From Pirellulales bacterium (GTDB lineage Bacteria; Planctomycetota; Planctomycetia; Pirellulales; JAICIG01): a stretch of 50,291 bases of DNA. Below are positions 32,332 through 40,203 of this stretch, piece by piece. The stretch is from NCBI GenBank assembly GCA_035533075.1, contig DATLUO010000081.1:1-50291 (forward strand). The letters are read 5' to 3'. Made by a program: the position numbers and the translations under genes. The notes under the pieces are model-generated. The model ran no database searches. It saw nothing but the letters and a program-made list of their open reading frames with translations, and was not told where the DNA came from. Position 1 is the first letter of the stretch. Each line of letters begins with the position of its first letter.

Positions 32332-34536
32332 TCAAGGCATTCTTGGGCGCGCAATGCCCCACAGGCTCGTGTAGTGGTCGGTCCAGAGCGGCAGCTCGGG
32401 TGCGGCCTTCAACGGTTGCCAACGAGCGTCTGACGCCAACGTACCGAAATCCGACGCTCGCCTGGCCAGCAGCACCCAGTGCGACACCGACTTGCCGGCC
32501 TCCGTTTCGTCGAAGCCAATCTGCAATTCATTCTGATCCAGGCCGGCCAGATCCGATGCCCGTGCCAGGTTGCCCAAGACCGGCGCCAGGTCAAGAAACT
32601 GGTTCGAGATGTGAAACGCCAGCAGCCCGCCAGGAAGAAGCTTTCGCAGGTACATCTCGATCGCCTCGTGCGTCAGCAGGTGTACCGGGACGGCGTCGCC
32701 GCTGAAGGCATCGACCACGATCAGCCCGTAATGCCGGTCGGGCGCCGCCCGCATCGACAACCGGGCGTCGCCCAGCACCACGCGGCAATTCGCCCGGCTG
32801 TCTCGCAAAAAGGTAAAATAGCGGTCGTCACGGGCAATCTTCTCCACCTGCGGGTCGATCTCGTAGAAGGTGAATTCCTGCCCCGCTCGGCCGTAATAGG
32901 CCAGCGATCCGACCCCCAGGCCGACGACCGCGACCGGCGGCTTGGCCCGCATCACGGGCACGGCCGCGTGGAACGCCTGTCCGATCGGGCCCGTGGGGTG
33001 GTAGTAAATCAAGGGCACATCGCGGATCTTGGGGTCGTCGCTGCGGCGCTGCTGGCCGTGGCGAATGCGGCCGTGCGTGAGGCAATAAAACTTGTCTTCC
33101 GCGTCGGTTTGCACCAGCAGCACGCCATAAAAATCGCGCTCGCGCAGCTTGACGTGATCGACCACGTCGTCGTAAAAGCCGATGACCACAAAAATCGCCC
33201 CGGCGCTCAGCCCAAACGACACGGGCCTGCCGACGGCAAGAACGCAGATCGCAATGCAGAGCACGATCGGCGTGTCGGAACGGTCTTGCCAGCGTGTGAA
33301 TAAGATGAGTGCCGAAATCAGTCCGGCCAAGGCCGCCACCAGAGCGTCGAGCCAGAACCGGTTGCCGGGCCAGTGCCAAAGCACGAGCGGCGAAAGTGCG
33401 CAGGCCAAGGACATGGCCAGCGGATATTCCAACAGCGAGTTGAACAGCAGCGGAGCCAGCAGCGCGTTGAACAAACCGCCCAGCACGCCGCCCAGCGACA
33501 ACCAGAAGTAATACTCGCTGAGAAACATCGCCGCCGGCCGGGTGCGGGCCAGTTCCCCGTGGCAAACCATCGCGGCACTGAAGAAGGTGGCCAGGTGAAT
33601 CGCGGCCAGCCGCAGCATCGAGTAGTTCTCGCCCGCGTGCGACGTAAACAAGTGATAAATCTGCGCCAGCACCAACAGCGGCAGCGCCACGGCGAACAGC
33701 CGCGGCAGCCAGGCCGGCATACGCGAAAACACCAGCATGAAGCTGAGCAGATACAAGGCCAGCGGCACAATCCAGATCAAGGGCACCGGCGAGACGTCGC
33801 TGGAAAGATACGACGTCACGCCAAGCAGCAAGCTCGAAGGGACGAATGCCCATGCAATCCAACGCAGCCGCGTGATGATCGTGGACGGCGAAACTCGCGA
33901 CGCCGACGGCTTGCGCTGCGTGGCGCCTTCTTCGCACGGCGCCTGCCGCCGCCGCCAGACCACAACCATGCAGGCCAAAATCAGGACCGCGAAAACGGCG
34001 TACCCCACGGCCCAGATTCGGCTCTGCTGGCCAAGTGTCAGATTCGGTTCGACCAACAACGGATACGCCAACAGTCCCAGCATGCTGCCGGCGTTGCTGG
34101 CCGCGTACAGATAATACGGATCGCCGGCATGCCGGTGTCGCGTGGCGGCCAGCCACTGTTGCAGCAGCGGCGAAGTGGAAGCCAGCACGAAGAAGGGCAG
34201 ACCGACCGTGGCGCACAGCATGCCGGCCAGCGCCGCGATCGGCTCGCTTTGCCCCTGGGGCGCCCACTCCGACCGCACGGCGAACGGCAGCACCAGTAAG
34301 GGAACGGCCAGCACGAGCAAATGCGCGACGAGCTGGCCGCCGGTGCGGCGCCAGCGGGTCAGCCCGTGAGCGTAGGCGTAGCCGGCCAGAAGCGCCGCTT
34401 GAAAGAAGGCGAGGCAGGTGTTCCACACGGCCGGCGCGCCGCCGAAGTCGGGCAGCAGCATCTTGCCGATCATCGGCTCGACGAGAAACAGCAGGGCCGA
34501 GGCGGCAAACAGCGTGACGGCGAAGAGAACAGCCAT
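32332..34536 (-). CDS. Membrane protein fused to a spermidine-synthase-like domain
   Basis: This 734-residue protein has about 12-14 membrane helices in its first 460 residues (FLVEPMIGKMLLPDFGGAPAVWNTCLAFFQAALLAGYAYAHG is the family start). A soluble Rossmann domain follows: PPVAVVGLGVGSLAYYGRAGQEFTFYEIDP, LGDARLSMR and YGLIVVDAFSGDAVPVHLLT, as in spermidine synthases. This fusion is common in planctomycetes and other bacteria. The aminopropyl-transfer residues cannot all be confirmed, so it may be a methyltransferase-like or regulatory protein. It is divergent from lexA across 281 bp. Confidence 0.85.
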   Translation of the reverse strand: MAVLFAVTLFAASALLFLVEPMIGKMLLPDFGGAPAVWNTCLAFFQAALLAGYAYAHGLTRWRRTGGQLVAHLLVLAVPLLVLPFAVRSEWAPQGQSEPIAALAGMLCATVGLPFFVLASTSPLLQQWLAATRHRHAGDPYYLYAASNAGSMLGLLAYPLLVEPNLTLGQQSRIWAVGYAVFAVLILACMVVVWRRRQAPCEEGATQRKPSASRVSPSTIITRLRWIAWAFVPSSLLLGVTSYLSSDVSPVPLIWIVPLALYLLSFMLVFSRMPAWLPRLFAVALPLLVLAQIYHLFTSHAGENYSMLRLAAIHLATFFSAAMVCHGELARTRPAAMFLSEYYFWLSLGGVLGGLFNALLAPLLFNSLLEYPLAMSLACALSPLVLWHWPGNRFWLDALVAALAGLISALILFTRWQDRSDTPIVLCIAICVLAVGRPVSFGLSAGAIFVVIGFYDDVVDHVKLRERDFYGVLLVQTDAEDKFYCLTHGRIRHGQQRRSDDPKIRDVPLIYYHPTGPIGQAFHAAVPVMRAKPPVAVVGLGVGSLAYYGRAGQEFTFYEIDPQVEKIARDDRYFTFLRDSRANCRVVLGDARLSMRAAPDRHYGLIVVDAFSGDAVPVHLLTHEAIEMYLRKLLPGGLLAFHISNQFLDLAPVLGNLARASDLAGLDQNELQIGFDETEAGKSVSHWVLLARRASDFGTLASDARWQPLKAAPELPLWTDHYTSLWGIARPRMP

Positions 34537-34736
34537 GCGGCCAGCGTGTGGGGCGTTGCGTGCGCGGCGGACGCCACGTCGGCTGCCGCATCGACTTCGA
34601 TTTTAGACGCCGCGGCCGAGTTGTTCCATCGCCCTTGCCGTCACCGTTCAGTGGACAAACGCCGCAAAAACCCGGTGAACATTCGACGACGTAACCCTAT
34701 ACACCACAAGCAGATACAAAAAGTGTACATGCGCTA

Positions 34737-34764
34737 TTGACTATGAACAGCAGTATATTATACT
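34737..34764 (+). promoter_or_regulatory. lexA promoter with palindrome over the -10 box
   Basis: TTGACT (34737-34742) and TATACT (34759-34764) are separated by 16 bp and give a strong housekeeping-type promoter. A perfect 13-bp palindrome, AGTATATTATACT (34752-34764), covers the -10 box. Its place and its likeness to AT-rich LexA boxes suggest that LexA represses its own gene by binding here. Transcription would begin near 34771, about 47 bases before the lexA ATG. Confidence 0.6.
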
Positions 34765-34817
34765 TGGTCGTGGGGCAAGACCCAATTCAACCCGCCTTAA
34801 GCAAAGGACCAACGATC

Positions 34818-35420
34818 ATGACTTACATGGACCACCTGACCGCGCGTCAGAAAGAGGTATACGAGTTTATCCGCGAGAAGATCCGCAACCGCGGCTACGG
34901 CCCCACGGTGCGAGAAATCGGCGCCAATTTCGACATCAGCTCGCCCAACGGCGTGATGTGCCATCTGAAGGCCCTGGAGAAGAAGGGTCTGATTGTCCGC
35001 GAGCCGAACATGTCGCGTGCCATCATGCTCACCACCGAGCATGCCAGTAATCGCGGGCTGCCCTTGGCCGGGCAGATTGCCGCCGGCGTGCTGCACGAGG
35101 CCGTCGAGCAGACCGAGAGGGTCGACTTCAGCGATATGTTCAGCGATGATTCCATGTTCGTGCTCAAGGTCAAAGGCGACTCGATGGTCGACGACCAGAT
35201 TGCCGACGGCGATTATGTGGTCGTCAAGCGGCAGCACACGGCGCAACGAGGACAGACCGTGGTGGCGATCACCAACGACAACGAGGCCACGCTCAAACGC
35301 TGGTATCCCGAAGGCAAGCGCATTCGCTTGCAGCCGTCCAACTCGTCGATGAAGCCGATCTACGTGACCGATGCCCGCGTGCTCGGCGTGTTGGTGGGCG
35401 TGGTGCGAAAGGTGGGTTGA
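34818..35420 (+). CDS. lexA: LexA repressor (SOS response)
   Basis: This 200-residue protein has an N-terminal winged-helix DNA-binding domain (LTARQKEVYEFIREKIRNRGYGPTVREIG; SSPNGVMCHLKALEKKGLI). The C-terminal S24 self-cleaving domain has the cleavage pair A89-G90 (LPLAGQIAAGVL), catalytic S122 (KGDSMVDDQIADGDYVVV) and K160 (EATLKRW). DNA damage activates RecA, which makes LexA cut itself and lifts repression of repair genes. The ATG at 34818 is chosen because MTYMDHLTARQ is the usual start and AAAGGA lies upstream; an upstream open frame to 34737 crosses the promoter. No other SOS gene is nearby. Confidence 0.96.
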   Translation: MTYMDHLTARQKEVYEFIREKIRNRGYGPTVREIGANFDISSPNGVMCHLKALEKKGLIVREPNMSRAIMLTTEHASNRGLPLAGQIAAGVLHEAVEQTERVDFSDMFSDDSMFVLKVKGDSMVDDQIADGDYVVVKRQHTAQRGQTVVAITNDNEATLKRWYPEGKRIRLQPSNSSMKPIYVTDARVLGVLVGVVRKVG

Positions 35421-35446
35421 TGGCGATTGACGAATGGTTCGATTGA

Positions 35447-36016
35447 ATGGATTTGCAATTTGAGCACGCGCCTCAAACGGTGACGATTGCCGCGGGCGAT
35501 CTGCACGTCGTGTTCTCGCGCCGTGGCGATCGTTACGGGCATGAGGTGTGGTGCGCGCGCGGAGAGGAGCGAATGCTGCTGGCCTCGGTGGAAGGAGCCG
35601 CCGAAGATCCTTGGCCGCCGAGTCCGCCGTTTCAGGAGTTGCACGTCGAGCAACGCGGCGACAAGCAGGTGGCGCTGCTTGTCGGCCGCGCGGGCCGCAG
35701 CCATTGGTCGTTGAGCGTGGAGCCGGACCTCGCCGACGGCTCCCTGGTGTTTGACGTCGCCTGCCGCTCAGCGGCTGCGATGGGCTGGTTGGGCAGCACC
35801 TATCGAATCGTCGATGCGGACGCGGCCAGGTCGCTCGGCAACGGCCGATTTCTTTTTGCGTCGGGGTATGAACTGCACGTTTCGGCAGGCGGGGTGGAGG
35901 CGGAGCAGGCCGGTGAAGAGCGCCGATTGCGGATCGCCGCGCGCGCGGAGCATTCGCATGCGCCGCAAACCGTACGCTGGCGATATCGGCTTGCGCCGAT
36001 CGCACCCTGCATTTAG
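35447..36016 (+). CDS. Hypothetical protein, 189 residues
   Basis: No family is recognised. The protein starts MDLQFEHAPQTVTIAAGDLH and is beta-rich, with strands such as HVVFSRRGDRYGHEVWCARG, LHVEQRGDKQVALLVGRAGRSHWSLSVEP and LVFDVACRSAAAMGWLGSTYRI. There are no membrane segments. It starts 26 bp after lexA on the same strand, so it could be co-transcribed. The rather regular strands suggest a beta-sandwich or lipocalin-like fold; this is inference. Confidence 0.6.
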   Translation: MDLQFEHAPQTVTIAAGDLHVVFSRRGDRYGHEVWCARGEERMLLASVEGAAEDPWPPSPPFQELHVEQRGDKQVALLVGRAGRSHWSLSVEPDLADGSLVFDVACRSAAAMGWLGSTYRIVDADAARSLGNGRFLFASGYELHVSAGGVEAEQAGEERRLRIAARAEHSHAPQTVRWRYRLAPIAPCI

Positions 36017-36038
36017 CGCGATCGATACTTCACGCGGC

Positions 36039-36416
36039 TCAGCGCGGCTGCAGCGGGCGGTGGGCCAGCACCGCGTGCGACCGGCTGCGGAATTGCGGAA
36101 ACAGGACGTCGAGCCGGCAGCTCCGCAGAAGTTGCTGGTTGTCGTCGGAAAGGCCCGACAACCGCAACAGACCGCCCTGCTTTTGCAGCCGGCGGTGCAG
36201 TCCGATCAACTGGGCAATCAGCGCGCTCGTGAGCAGCGGCAATCGGTCGCACTCCAGCACGACGCGATAGACGAAGTGCTGCTTGACCACCGACCAAACG
36301 GACTCGGCCAGCGAACTAGCCTCCGGGTCGCCGTCGGCCGGGATTTCCAAGTGAACGAAGAGCCAGTCGGGCCCGCGCTCCACGTCGATCATCCAACCAG
36401 ATGCCGGTGCGATCAT
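36039..36416 (-). CDS. STAS-domain protein (anti-anti-sigma type)
   Basis: This 125-residue protein shows the STAS pattern at 50-112: YRVVLECDRLPLLTSALIAQLIGLHRRLQKQGGLLRLSGLSDDNQQLLRSCRLDVLFPQF. The Ser in the TSALIAQL loop is at the place where anti-anti-sigma factors are phosphorylated (DSSGL in SpoIIAA). STAS proteins bind anti-sigma kinases and so release sigma factors. The ATG at 36416 has an AAGGAG site 9 bp upstream and is preferred over a TTG at 36437. No kinase or phosphatase gene is adjacent. The basic C-terminal tail (SRSHAVLAHRPLQPR) is unusual. Confidence 0.85.
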   Translation of the reverse strand: MIAPASGWMIDVERGPDWLFVHLEIPADGDPEASSLAESVWSVVKQHFVYRVVLECDRLPLLTSALIAQLIGLHRRLQKQGGLLRLSGLSDDNQQLLRSCRLDVLFPQFRSRSHAVLAHRPLQPR

Positions 36417-36552
36417 GACAGTTGCTCCTTCAACCAAAGAAAAATGAGTCGGCCGCCTAAAATCCTCACGACAGGTGCTTCCATCATAAGGATTCGCCGA
36501 ATTGCCGCAAGTGGTAGAGACGCTCGCGACGCCGTAATTGCGTGCTCGCCGC

Positions 36553-36589
36553 TTCGCCCCCTTGATGCGAGGGGCGAAAACGCCATACT
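36553..36589 (+). promoter_or_regulatory. tpx promoter with inverted repeat astride the -35 box
   Basis: TTGATG (36562-36567) and CATACT (36584-36589) are 16 bp apart. A perfect 8-bp inverted repeat, TTCGCCCC (36553-36560) and GGGGCGAA (36571-36578), encloses the -35 box and may be an operator for a redox regulator. A second small stem, GGCG-AAAA-CGCC (36573-36584), overlaps it. The predicted start lies about 48 bases before the tpx ATG. Confidence 0.5.
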
Positions 36590-36643
36590 AGCGTTTCTAC
36601 ATTCGACGAACCAACCTTTTGCCAATCTGCGAGGAGCAACCCC

Positions 36644-37168
36644 ATGTCTCGATCTGGAGCCGTTACGTTCAAGGGCAATCCGATGACACTGGCCGGCAAC
36701 GCCGTGACGGCCGGCCAGCAGGCGCCCGCCTTCAAGGCCTACCGCTTCGCCGACGGAAAGTTCGAGGAAGTCACGCCGGAGACCCTTAAAGGCAAGCCGA
36801 CGATCATCAGCGTCGTCCCTTCGCTTGATACGCCCGTCTGCGCGAAGCAGACCAAGAACTTCAACCAGCAATTGGCCGCCTTCGGCGACAAGATCAACGC
36901 CATCACCATGAGCCTCGACCTGCCGTTCGCCATGAACCGCTTCTGCGGCGCCGAGGGCATCACCACGCTGAAGAGCGTGAGCGACTATCGCGACCGCAGC
37001 TTCGGCCAGAACTGGGGCATGCTGATCGAAGAATTGAAGATTCTGGCCCGCGGCACGTTCGTGCTCGACGCCAACGGCAAGGTCGTGCATGCCGAAACGG
37101 TCAAGGAAGTCGCCGAAGAGCCGAACTACGACGCCGCGTTGGAGGCACTGCGCAAGCTGGTGCATTGA
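36644..37168 (+). CDS. tpx: Thiol peroxidase (peroxiredoxin, Tpx type)
   Basis: This 174-residue peroxiredoxin reduces H2O2 and organic hydroperoxides with thioredoxin. The peroxidatic Cys is C66 in VPSLDTPVCAKQT and the resolving Cys is C101 in RFCGAEGI, the Tpx arrangement. The N-terminal VTFKGNPMTLAGN is also characteristic. A GAGGAG ribosome site precedes the ATG at 36644. Its promoter carries an inverted repeat, and a small gene of unknown role follows after 3 bp. Confidence 0.95.
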   Translation: MSRSGAVTFKGNPMTLAGNAVTAGQQAPAFKAYRFADGKFEEVTPETLKGKPTIISVVPSLDTPVCAKQTKNFNQQLAAFGDKINAITMSLDLPFAMNRFCGAEGITTLKSVSDYRDRSFGQNWGMLIEELKILARGTFVLDANGKVVHAETVKEVAEEPNYDAALEALRKLVH

Positions 37169-37171
37169 GCC

Positions 37172-37402
37172 ATGCAGCAAATCAAGCTGTTCAAGGGCAT
37201 CGAACACAACCTGGCCGACCTGGAAGACGAGATCAACCGTTGGCTGGTCGAATCGCAGGCCGAGGTGCTGCAGATCGCCGGCAACATTGCGCCGCAGTCG
37301 GCCTCGCCGAAAGCCGGCGCCTCCGGGCTGACGCAGGGCGACTTTCCGCCTTCGGACATCTTGGTGATCGTGCTCTACAAGCGCCCGCCGGGGACGAAAT
37401 AG
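37172..37402 (+). CDS. Hypothetical 76-residue protein downstream of tpx
   Basis: The ATG lies 3 bp after the tpx stop, so it is very likely co-transcribed. The protein has a helical first half (MQQIKLFKGIEHNLADLEDEINRWLVES), a middle IAGNIAPQSASPKAG loop and a short hydrophobic end (DILVIVLYKRPPGTK). It has no signal peptide and no cysteines. No family is recognised. The stop codon is immediately followed by a palindromic repeat element (37403-37604). Confidence 0.7.
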   Translation: MQQIKLFKGIEHNLADLEDEINRWLVESQAEVLQIAGNIAPQSASPKAGASGLTQGDFPPSDILVIVLYKRPPGTK

Positions 37403-37604
37403 CTAGTGCTCTGTCAATTCTCCATTGATGACGGCGCAAAACTTCGTAGGGTGGGACCGGCGAGCTTGCGAGCGCCGGCCCACCATGAAAACGACGTTGC
37501 TATCGGCGGGCCAGCGCTCGCAATCTCGCTTGCCCCACCTTACGTCCGCGACAACCCTGTGAATGATCCATCACAATCCACGAATGACAATGACAGATAT
37601 CTAG
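37403..37604. repeat. Palindromic, MITE-like element (copy A)
   Basis: The element fills the gap between the stop codon of the 76-residue gene (ends 37402) and the GNAT gene. The ends CTAGTGCTCTGTCA (37403-37416) and TGACAGATATCTAG (37591-37604) are imperfect terminal inverted repeats (11 of 14). The centre, 37446-37544, is a long imperfect palindrome beginning GTAGGGTGGGACCGG and ending in its inverse. The left arm also contains GAGCTTGCGAGCGCCGGCC, which recurs at 44149-44341. The GNAT stop codon lies within the right end repeat. Confidence 0.65.
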
Positions 37605-38074
37605 GTCTTCAACCGCTTGCGATAGACCACCATGCTGTCGCCGTCGGCGTAATAATCGGGCACGATCGCCACTTCCTCGTACTGCTGCTTGATGTAAAAC
37701 CGCCGCGTCAGGTCGTAGTGCGACAGCGAGGAGGTCTCGATCAGCAGGATGCGGCCGTGCCGCTGGCGGATGTCGTCTTCAGCAAACCGCAACAGCGTGC
37801 CGCCGATGCCGCGGGCCTGCGTCCGCTTGCTGACCGCGATCCAATACAAATACCAGGCATGGTCGGTCATCGCCGCCGGAGCGTAATAAGCGAAGCCGAG
37901 CACTTCGCCGCCGTCTTCATAGGTTACCGAACGGTGCCCGTGGGCGTGGTTCGTGGCGTGGTAATCGTTAAGCACTTCTTCCAGTGCGTCGATTTCGATC
38001 GGCTTGAAGACGCCGGTCTCGCGGGCCAGCGTGAGCAGCGGGAACTGGTCGGCGGGAATCGTCGGGCGAATCAT
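37601..38074 (-). CDS. GNAT-family N-acetyltransferase
   Basis: This 157-residue protein has the GNAT acetyl-CoA loop RTQARGIGGTLL (R/Q-x-x-G-x-G) at about 87-98, preceded by WYLYWIAVS, the beta-4 strand. The closing FYIKQQYEEVAIVPDYYADGDSMVVYRKRL is the usual family end. It transfers an acetyl group from acetyl-CoA to an amine of an unknown acceptor. The ATG at 38074 (MIRPTIPADQF) is chosen; the frame is open upstream to 38149. The stop overlaps the end of the palindromic element by 3 bp. Confidence 0.88.
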   Translation of the reverse strand: MIRPTIPADQFPLLTLARETGVFKPIEIDALEEVLNDYHATNHAHGHRSVTYEDGGEVLGFAYYAPAAMTDHAWYLYWIAVSKRTQARGIGGTLLRFAEDDIRQRHGRILLIETSSLSHYDLTRRFYIKQQYEEVAIVPDYYADGDSMVVYRKRLKT

Positions 38075-38202
38075 TTGTAGTCCCTGGTCCGTGGCGCAGC
38101 AGCCCCGACGAACAGTGTAGCAGGGAAACGAACGCGAAAGAAACCGCACCCGCCGATCGCGACCACCTTGCAGACCAGCGACCTCTCCGCCATAACTGCA
38201 GC

Positions 38203-39150
38203 ATGAACACGTACACCTCGCTACCTGTTCCTGAAGCCAGTGCCGCCGCCGGCGTGGCGCCGGCCACGGCGGTTGCCTTTACGGAAGGTCCGGCCGTCGA
38301 TGCCGAGGGCAACGTCTATTTCTCGGACATCGAGAACAACCGCATCCTCAAACTCGCACCTGACGGCCGCCGCAGCGTGTTTCGCGAGCCGAGTCACCGC
38401 ACCAACGGGCAGACCTTCGATCGCGAAGGGCGGCTGCTCCACTGCGAAGGCGCCGAGTTCGGCCCCGGCGGCGGCCGCCGCGTCACCCGCACGAACCTGG
38501 CCACCGGCAACGACGAGGTCTTGACCGACCGCTTCGAGGGCCGGCGCTACAATTCGCCCAACGATATCTGCGTCGATGGCCGGGGGCGCATCTACTTTAC
38601 CGACCCCTGCTATGGCGACCGCTCGCAGATGGAAATGACCGTCGAAGGCGTTTATCGCATCGATCTCGACGGCCGGGTCGTCCGCATTCTCCAGCAGCCC
38701 GATGTCGAGCGTCCCAACGGGCTGGCCGTGACGCAGGATTGCCGGCGGCTGTATGTGGTCGATAGCTGCCCAACGCCGGGCGGAAACCGGAAGATTTGGT
38801 CGTTCGATCTCGACGACGAGGGCAATCCGCAGGGACATCGGCTGGTTTACGATTTCGCTCCCGGCCGCGGCGGCGACGGCATGCGGCTCGACGTGGAGGG
38901 CAACCTTTATGTGGCCGCCGGCGTCTCACGGCCCAGGCACGCCAACGAAACGGCCGACGTGCCGCCGGGCATCTATCTCATCACGCCCCAAGGCGAGTTG
39001 CGCGGCCGCATCCCCATTGGCGAAGACGTGCTCACGAACCTGGCTTTTGGCGGGCCCGATGGACGCACGCTCTACATCACCGCCGGCAAGACGCTGTTCA
39101 CCACGCGCGTGGCGGTGCCCGGCCAAGTGGCCTGGCCGCGGTGGAAATGA
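38203..39150 (+). CDS. SMP-30/gluconolactonase/LRE-like protein
   Basis: This 315-residue six-bladed beta-propeller has blade motifs FTEGPAVDAEGNVYFSDIENNRIL, SPNDICVDGRGRIYFTDPCYG and ERPNGLAVTQDCRRLYVVDSC. The metal-binding residues at GP..D, N in SPND and D in D.C are in their usual places. Members hydrolyse sugar lactones with a divalent metal; the substrate here is unknown. There is no signal peptide, so it is cytoplasmic. Divergent from the GNAT gene and convergent with rsmE over a palindrome-rich spacer. Confidence 0.88.
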   Translation: MNTYTSLPVPEASAAAGVAPATAVAFTEGPAVDAEGNVYFSDIENNRILKLAPDGRRSVFREPSHRTNGQTFDREGRLLHCEGAEFGPGGGRRVTRTNLATGNDEVLTDRFEGRRYNSPNDICVDGRGRIYFTDPCYGDRSQMEMTVEGVYRIDLDGRVVRILQQPDVERPNGLAVTQDCRRLYVVDSCPTPGGNRKIWSFDLDDEGNPQGHRLVYDFAPGRGGDGMRLDVEGNLYVAAGVSRPRHANETADVPPGIYLITPQGELRGRIPIGEDVLTNLAFGGPDGRTLYITAGKTLFTTRVAVPGQVAWPRWK

Positions 39151-39208
39151 GAGGGAGAGACGGAGAGGGGGGACAAGGGGAGTACGGTTGCGCAGAGCCG
39201 GTGCGGCT

Positions 39209-39357
39209 GGCTCACGCCATTCCGCTTGCGGAGCAAGCGGGCTACGTAGCCCGCTCACTGCGTGAGCGGAGCGGCTTTGCAAGCCAATCAGGCCTCATGG
39301 GACGGAAGACGTTGTGGCAGGCTCGCGCCGTCCCGCTTGCGGAGCAAGCGGGCTACG
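39209..39357. repeat. Pair of 38-bp direct repeats with hairpins, between convergent genes
   Basis: Positions 39209-39246 and 39320-39357 match at 35 of 38 bases. Each contains CCGCTTG-CGGAG-CAAGCGG, a 7-bp stem-loop. Between them lie the perfect palindrome GGCTACGTAGCC (39240-39251) and the 8-bp stem CCGCTCAC/GTGAGCGG with loop TGC (39251-39269). There is no T-run, so this is not a classical terminator, but the cluster of stems between convergent genes may act as a two-way stop. It is a REP-like repeat. Confidence 0.8.
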
Positions 39358-39363
39358 CGTCAC

Positions 39364-40092
39364 TCACTCTATGCACAACTCAGCCGATACGGCGGCCAGA
39401 TAAACGGCTGCTGTCTCGACGCGCAGGATGCGGCGGCCAAGACTGACGAACGGCCAACCGTGCCGTTGCGCGACATCCAGCTCGTGCTCGCTGAATCCTC
39501 CCTCGGGACCGATGAGCCATGTCAACGCCGTCGCGGCCGATAACTTGAGGCCCGCCAAGAAGGATCCGACCGATTGCCTGCCGCTCGGGTCGGCCATCGC
39601 GCGGACCGCATCGCCCTCGGACGCCGCGGTGATGCAATCGAGGCAATCGACCGGCGAAGCGATTTCCATCAGCCGGTTGCGGCCGCATTGTTTCGATGCT
39701 TCAATGACGGTCCGACGCAGCCGAACGAGTGCTTTGTCGATCGGTTGCGCGACGCCGCGCTCGGTCACGAGCGGTTGCAGCCGGTGTACGCCCAGCTCGA
39801 CGGCCTTCTCGACCAGCCACCGCTGACGGTCGCCCTTGGGCAACGCCACGGCCAGCGTGATCCGGAGAGGCAGCTCGCGATCGACTTCGCGCCGCTCAAG
39901 TAGATCCAGTTCGACTTGGCGACGGCCGATGCCCGCCACCCGCGCCTGCCATTCGGCCCCGCTGCCGTCGAACACCACGACTTCATCGCCCGTGCGTGCC
40001 CGCATGACGTGCGCCAGGTGGCGCGCCTCTTCCTCCACCAGGCGCGTCTGGCCGCCGTGGACCGGTTCGGCAACGAAGTAACGCTCGGACAT
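39364..40092 (-). CDS. rsmE: 16S rRNA (uracil-1498-N3)-methyltransferase
   Basis: This 242-residue SPOUT-fold methyltransferase modifies U1498 of 16S rRNA with S-adenosylmethionine. Recognised segments are the PUA-like start (MSERYFVAEPVHGGQTRLVEEEARHLAHVMRAR), then VALPKGDRQRWLVEKAVELGVHRLQPL. The knot signature LIGPEGGFSEHELD follows, and near the end comes SLGRRILRVETAAV. The ATG at 40092 is chosen over an upstream extension to 40113. Housekeeping gene; the neighbours are unrelated. Confidence 0.94.
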   Translation of the reverse strand: MSERYFVAEPVHGGQTRLVEEEARHLAHVMRARTGDEVVVFDGSGAEWQARVAGIGRRQVELDLLERREVDRELPLRITLAVALPKGDRQRWLVEKAVELGVHRLQPLVTERGVAQPIDKALVRLRRTVIEASKQCGRNRLMEIASPVDCLDCITAASEGDAVRAMADPSGRQSVGSFLAGLKLSAATALTWLIGPEGGFSEHELDVAQRHGWPFVSLGRRILRVETAAVYLAAVSAELCIE

Positions 40093-40203
40093 CGAATCTC
40101 CGCACAGGCTCAAGACTCCGGCCGTATTTTACCGATGGTGATGAAGGTGCGGAACCGGCCGATCGTGCCGCGCACCCGCCGAGGAGCGACGGAGAAAGGC
40201 CCG

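Noticed and set aside
35425..35452. A tRNA T-loop-like GGTTCGATTGA sequence
   Set aside because: No acceptor stem, anticodon arm or CCA context can be folded around it.
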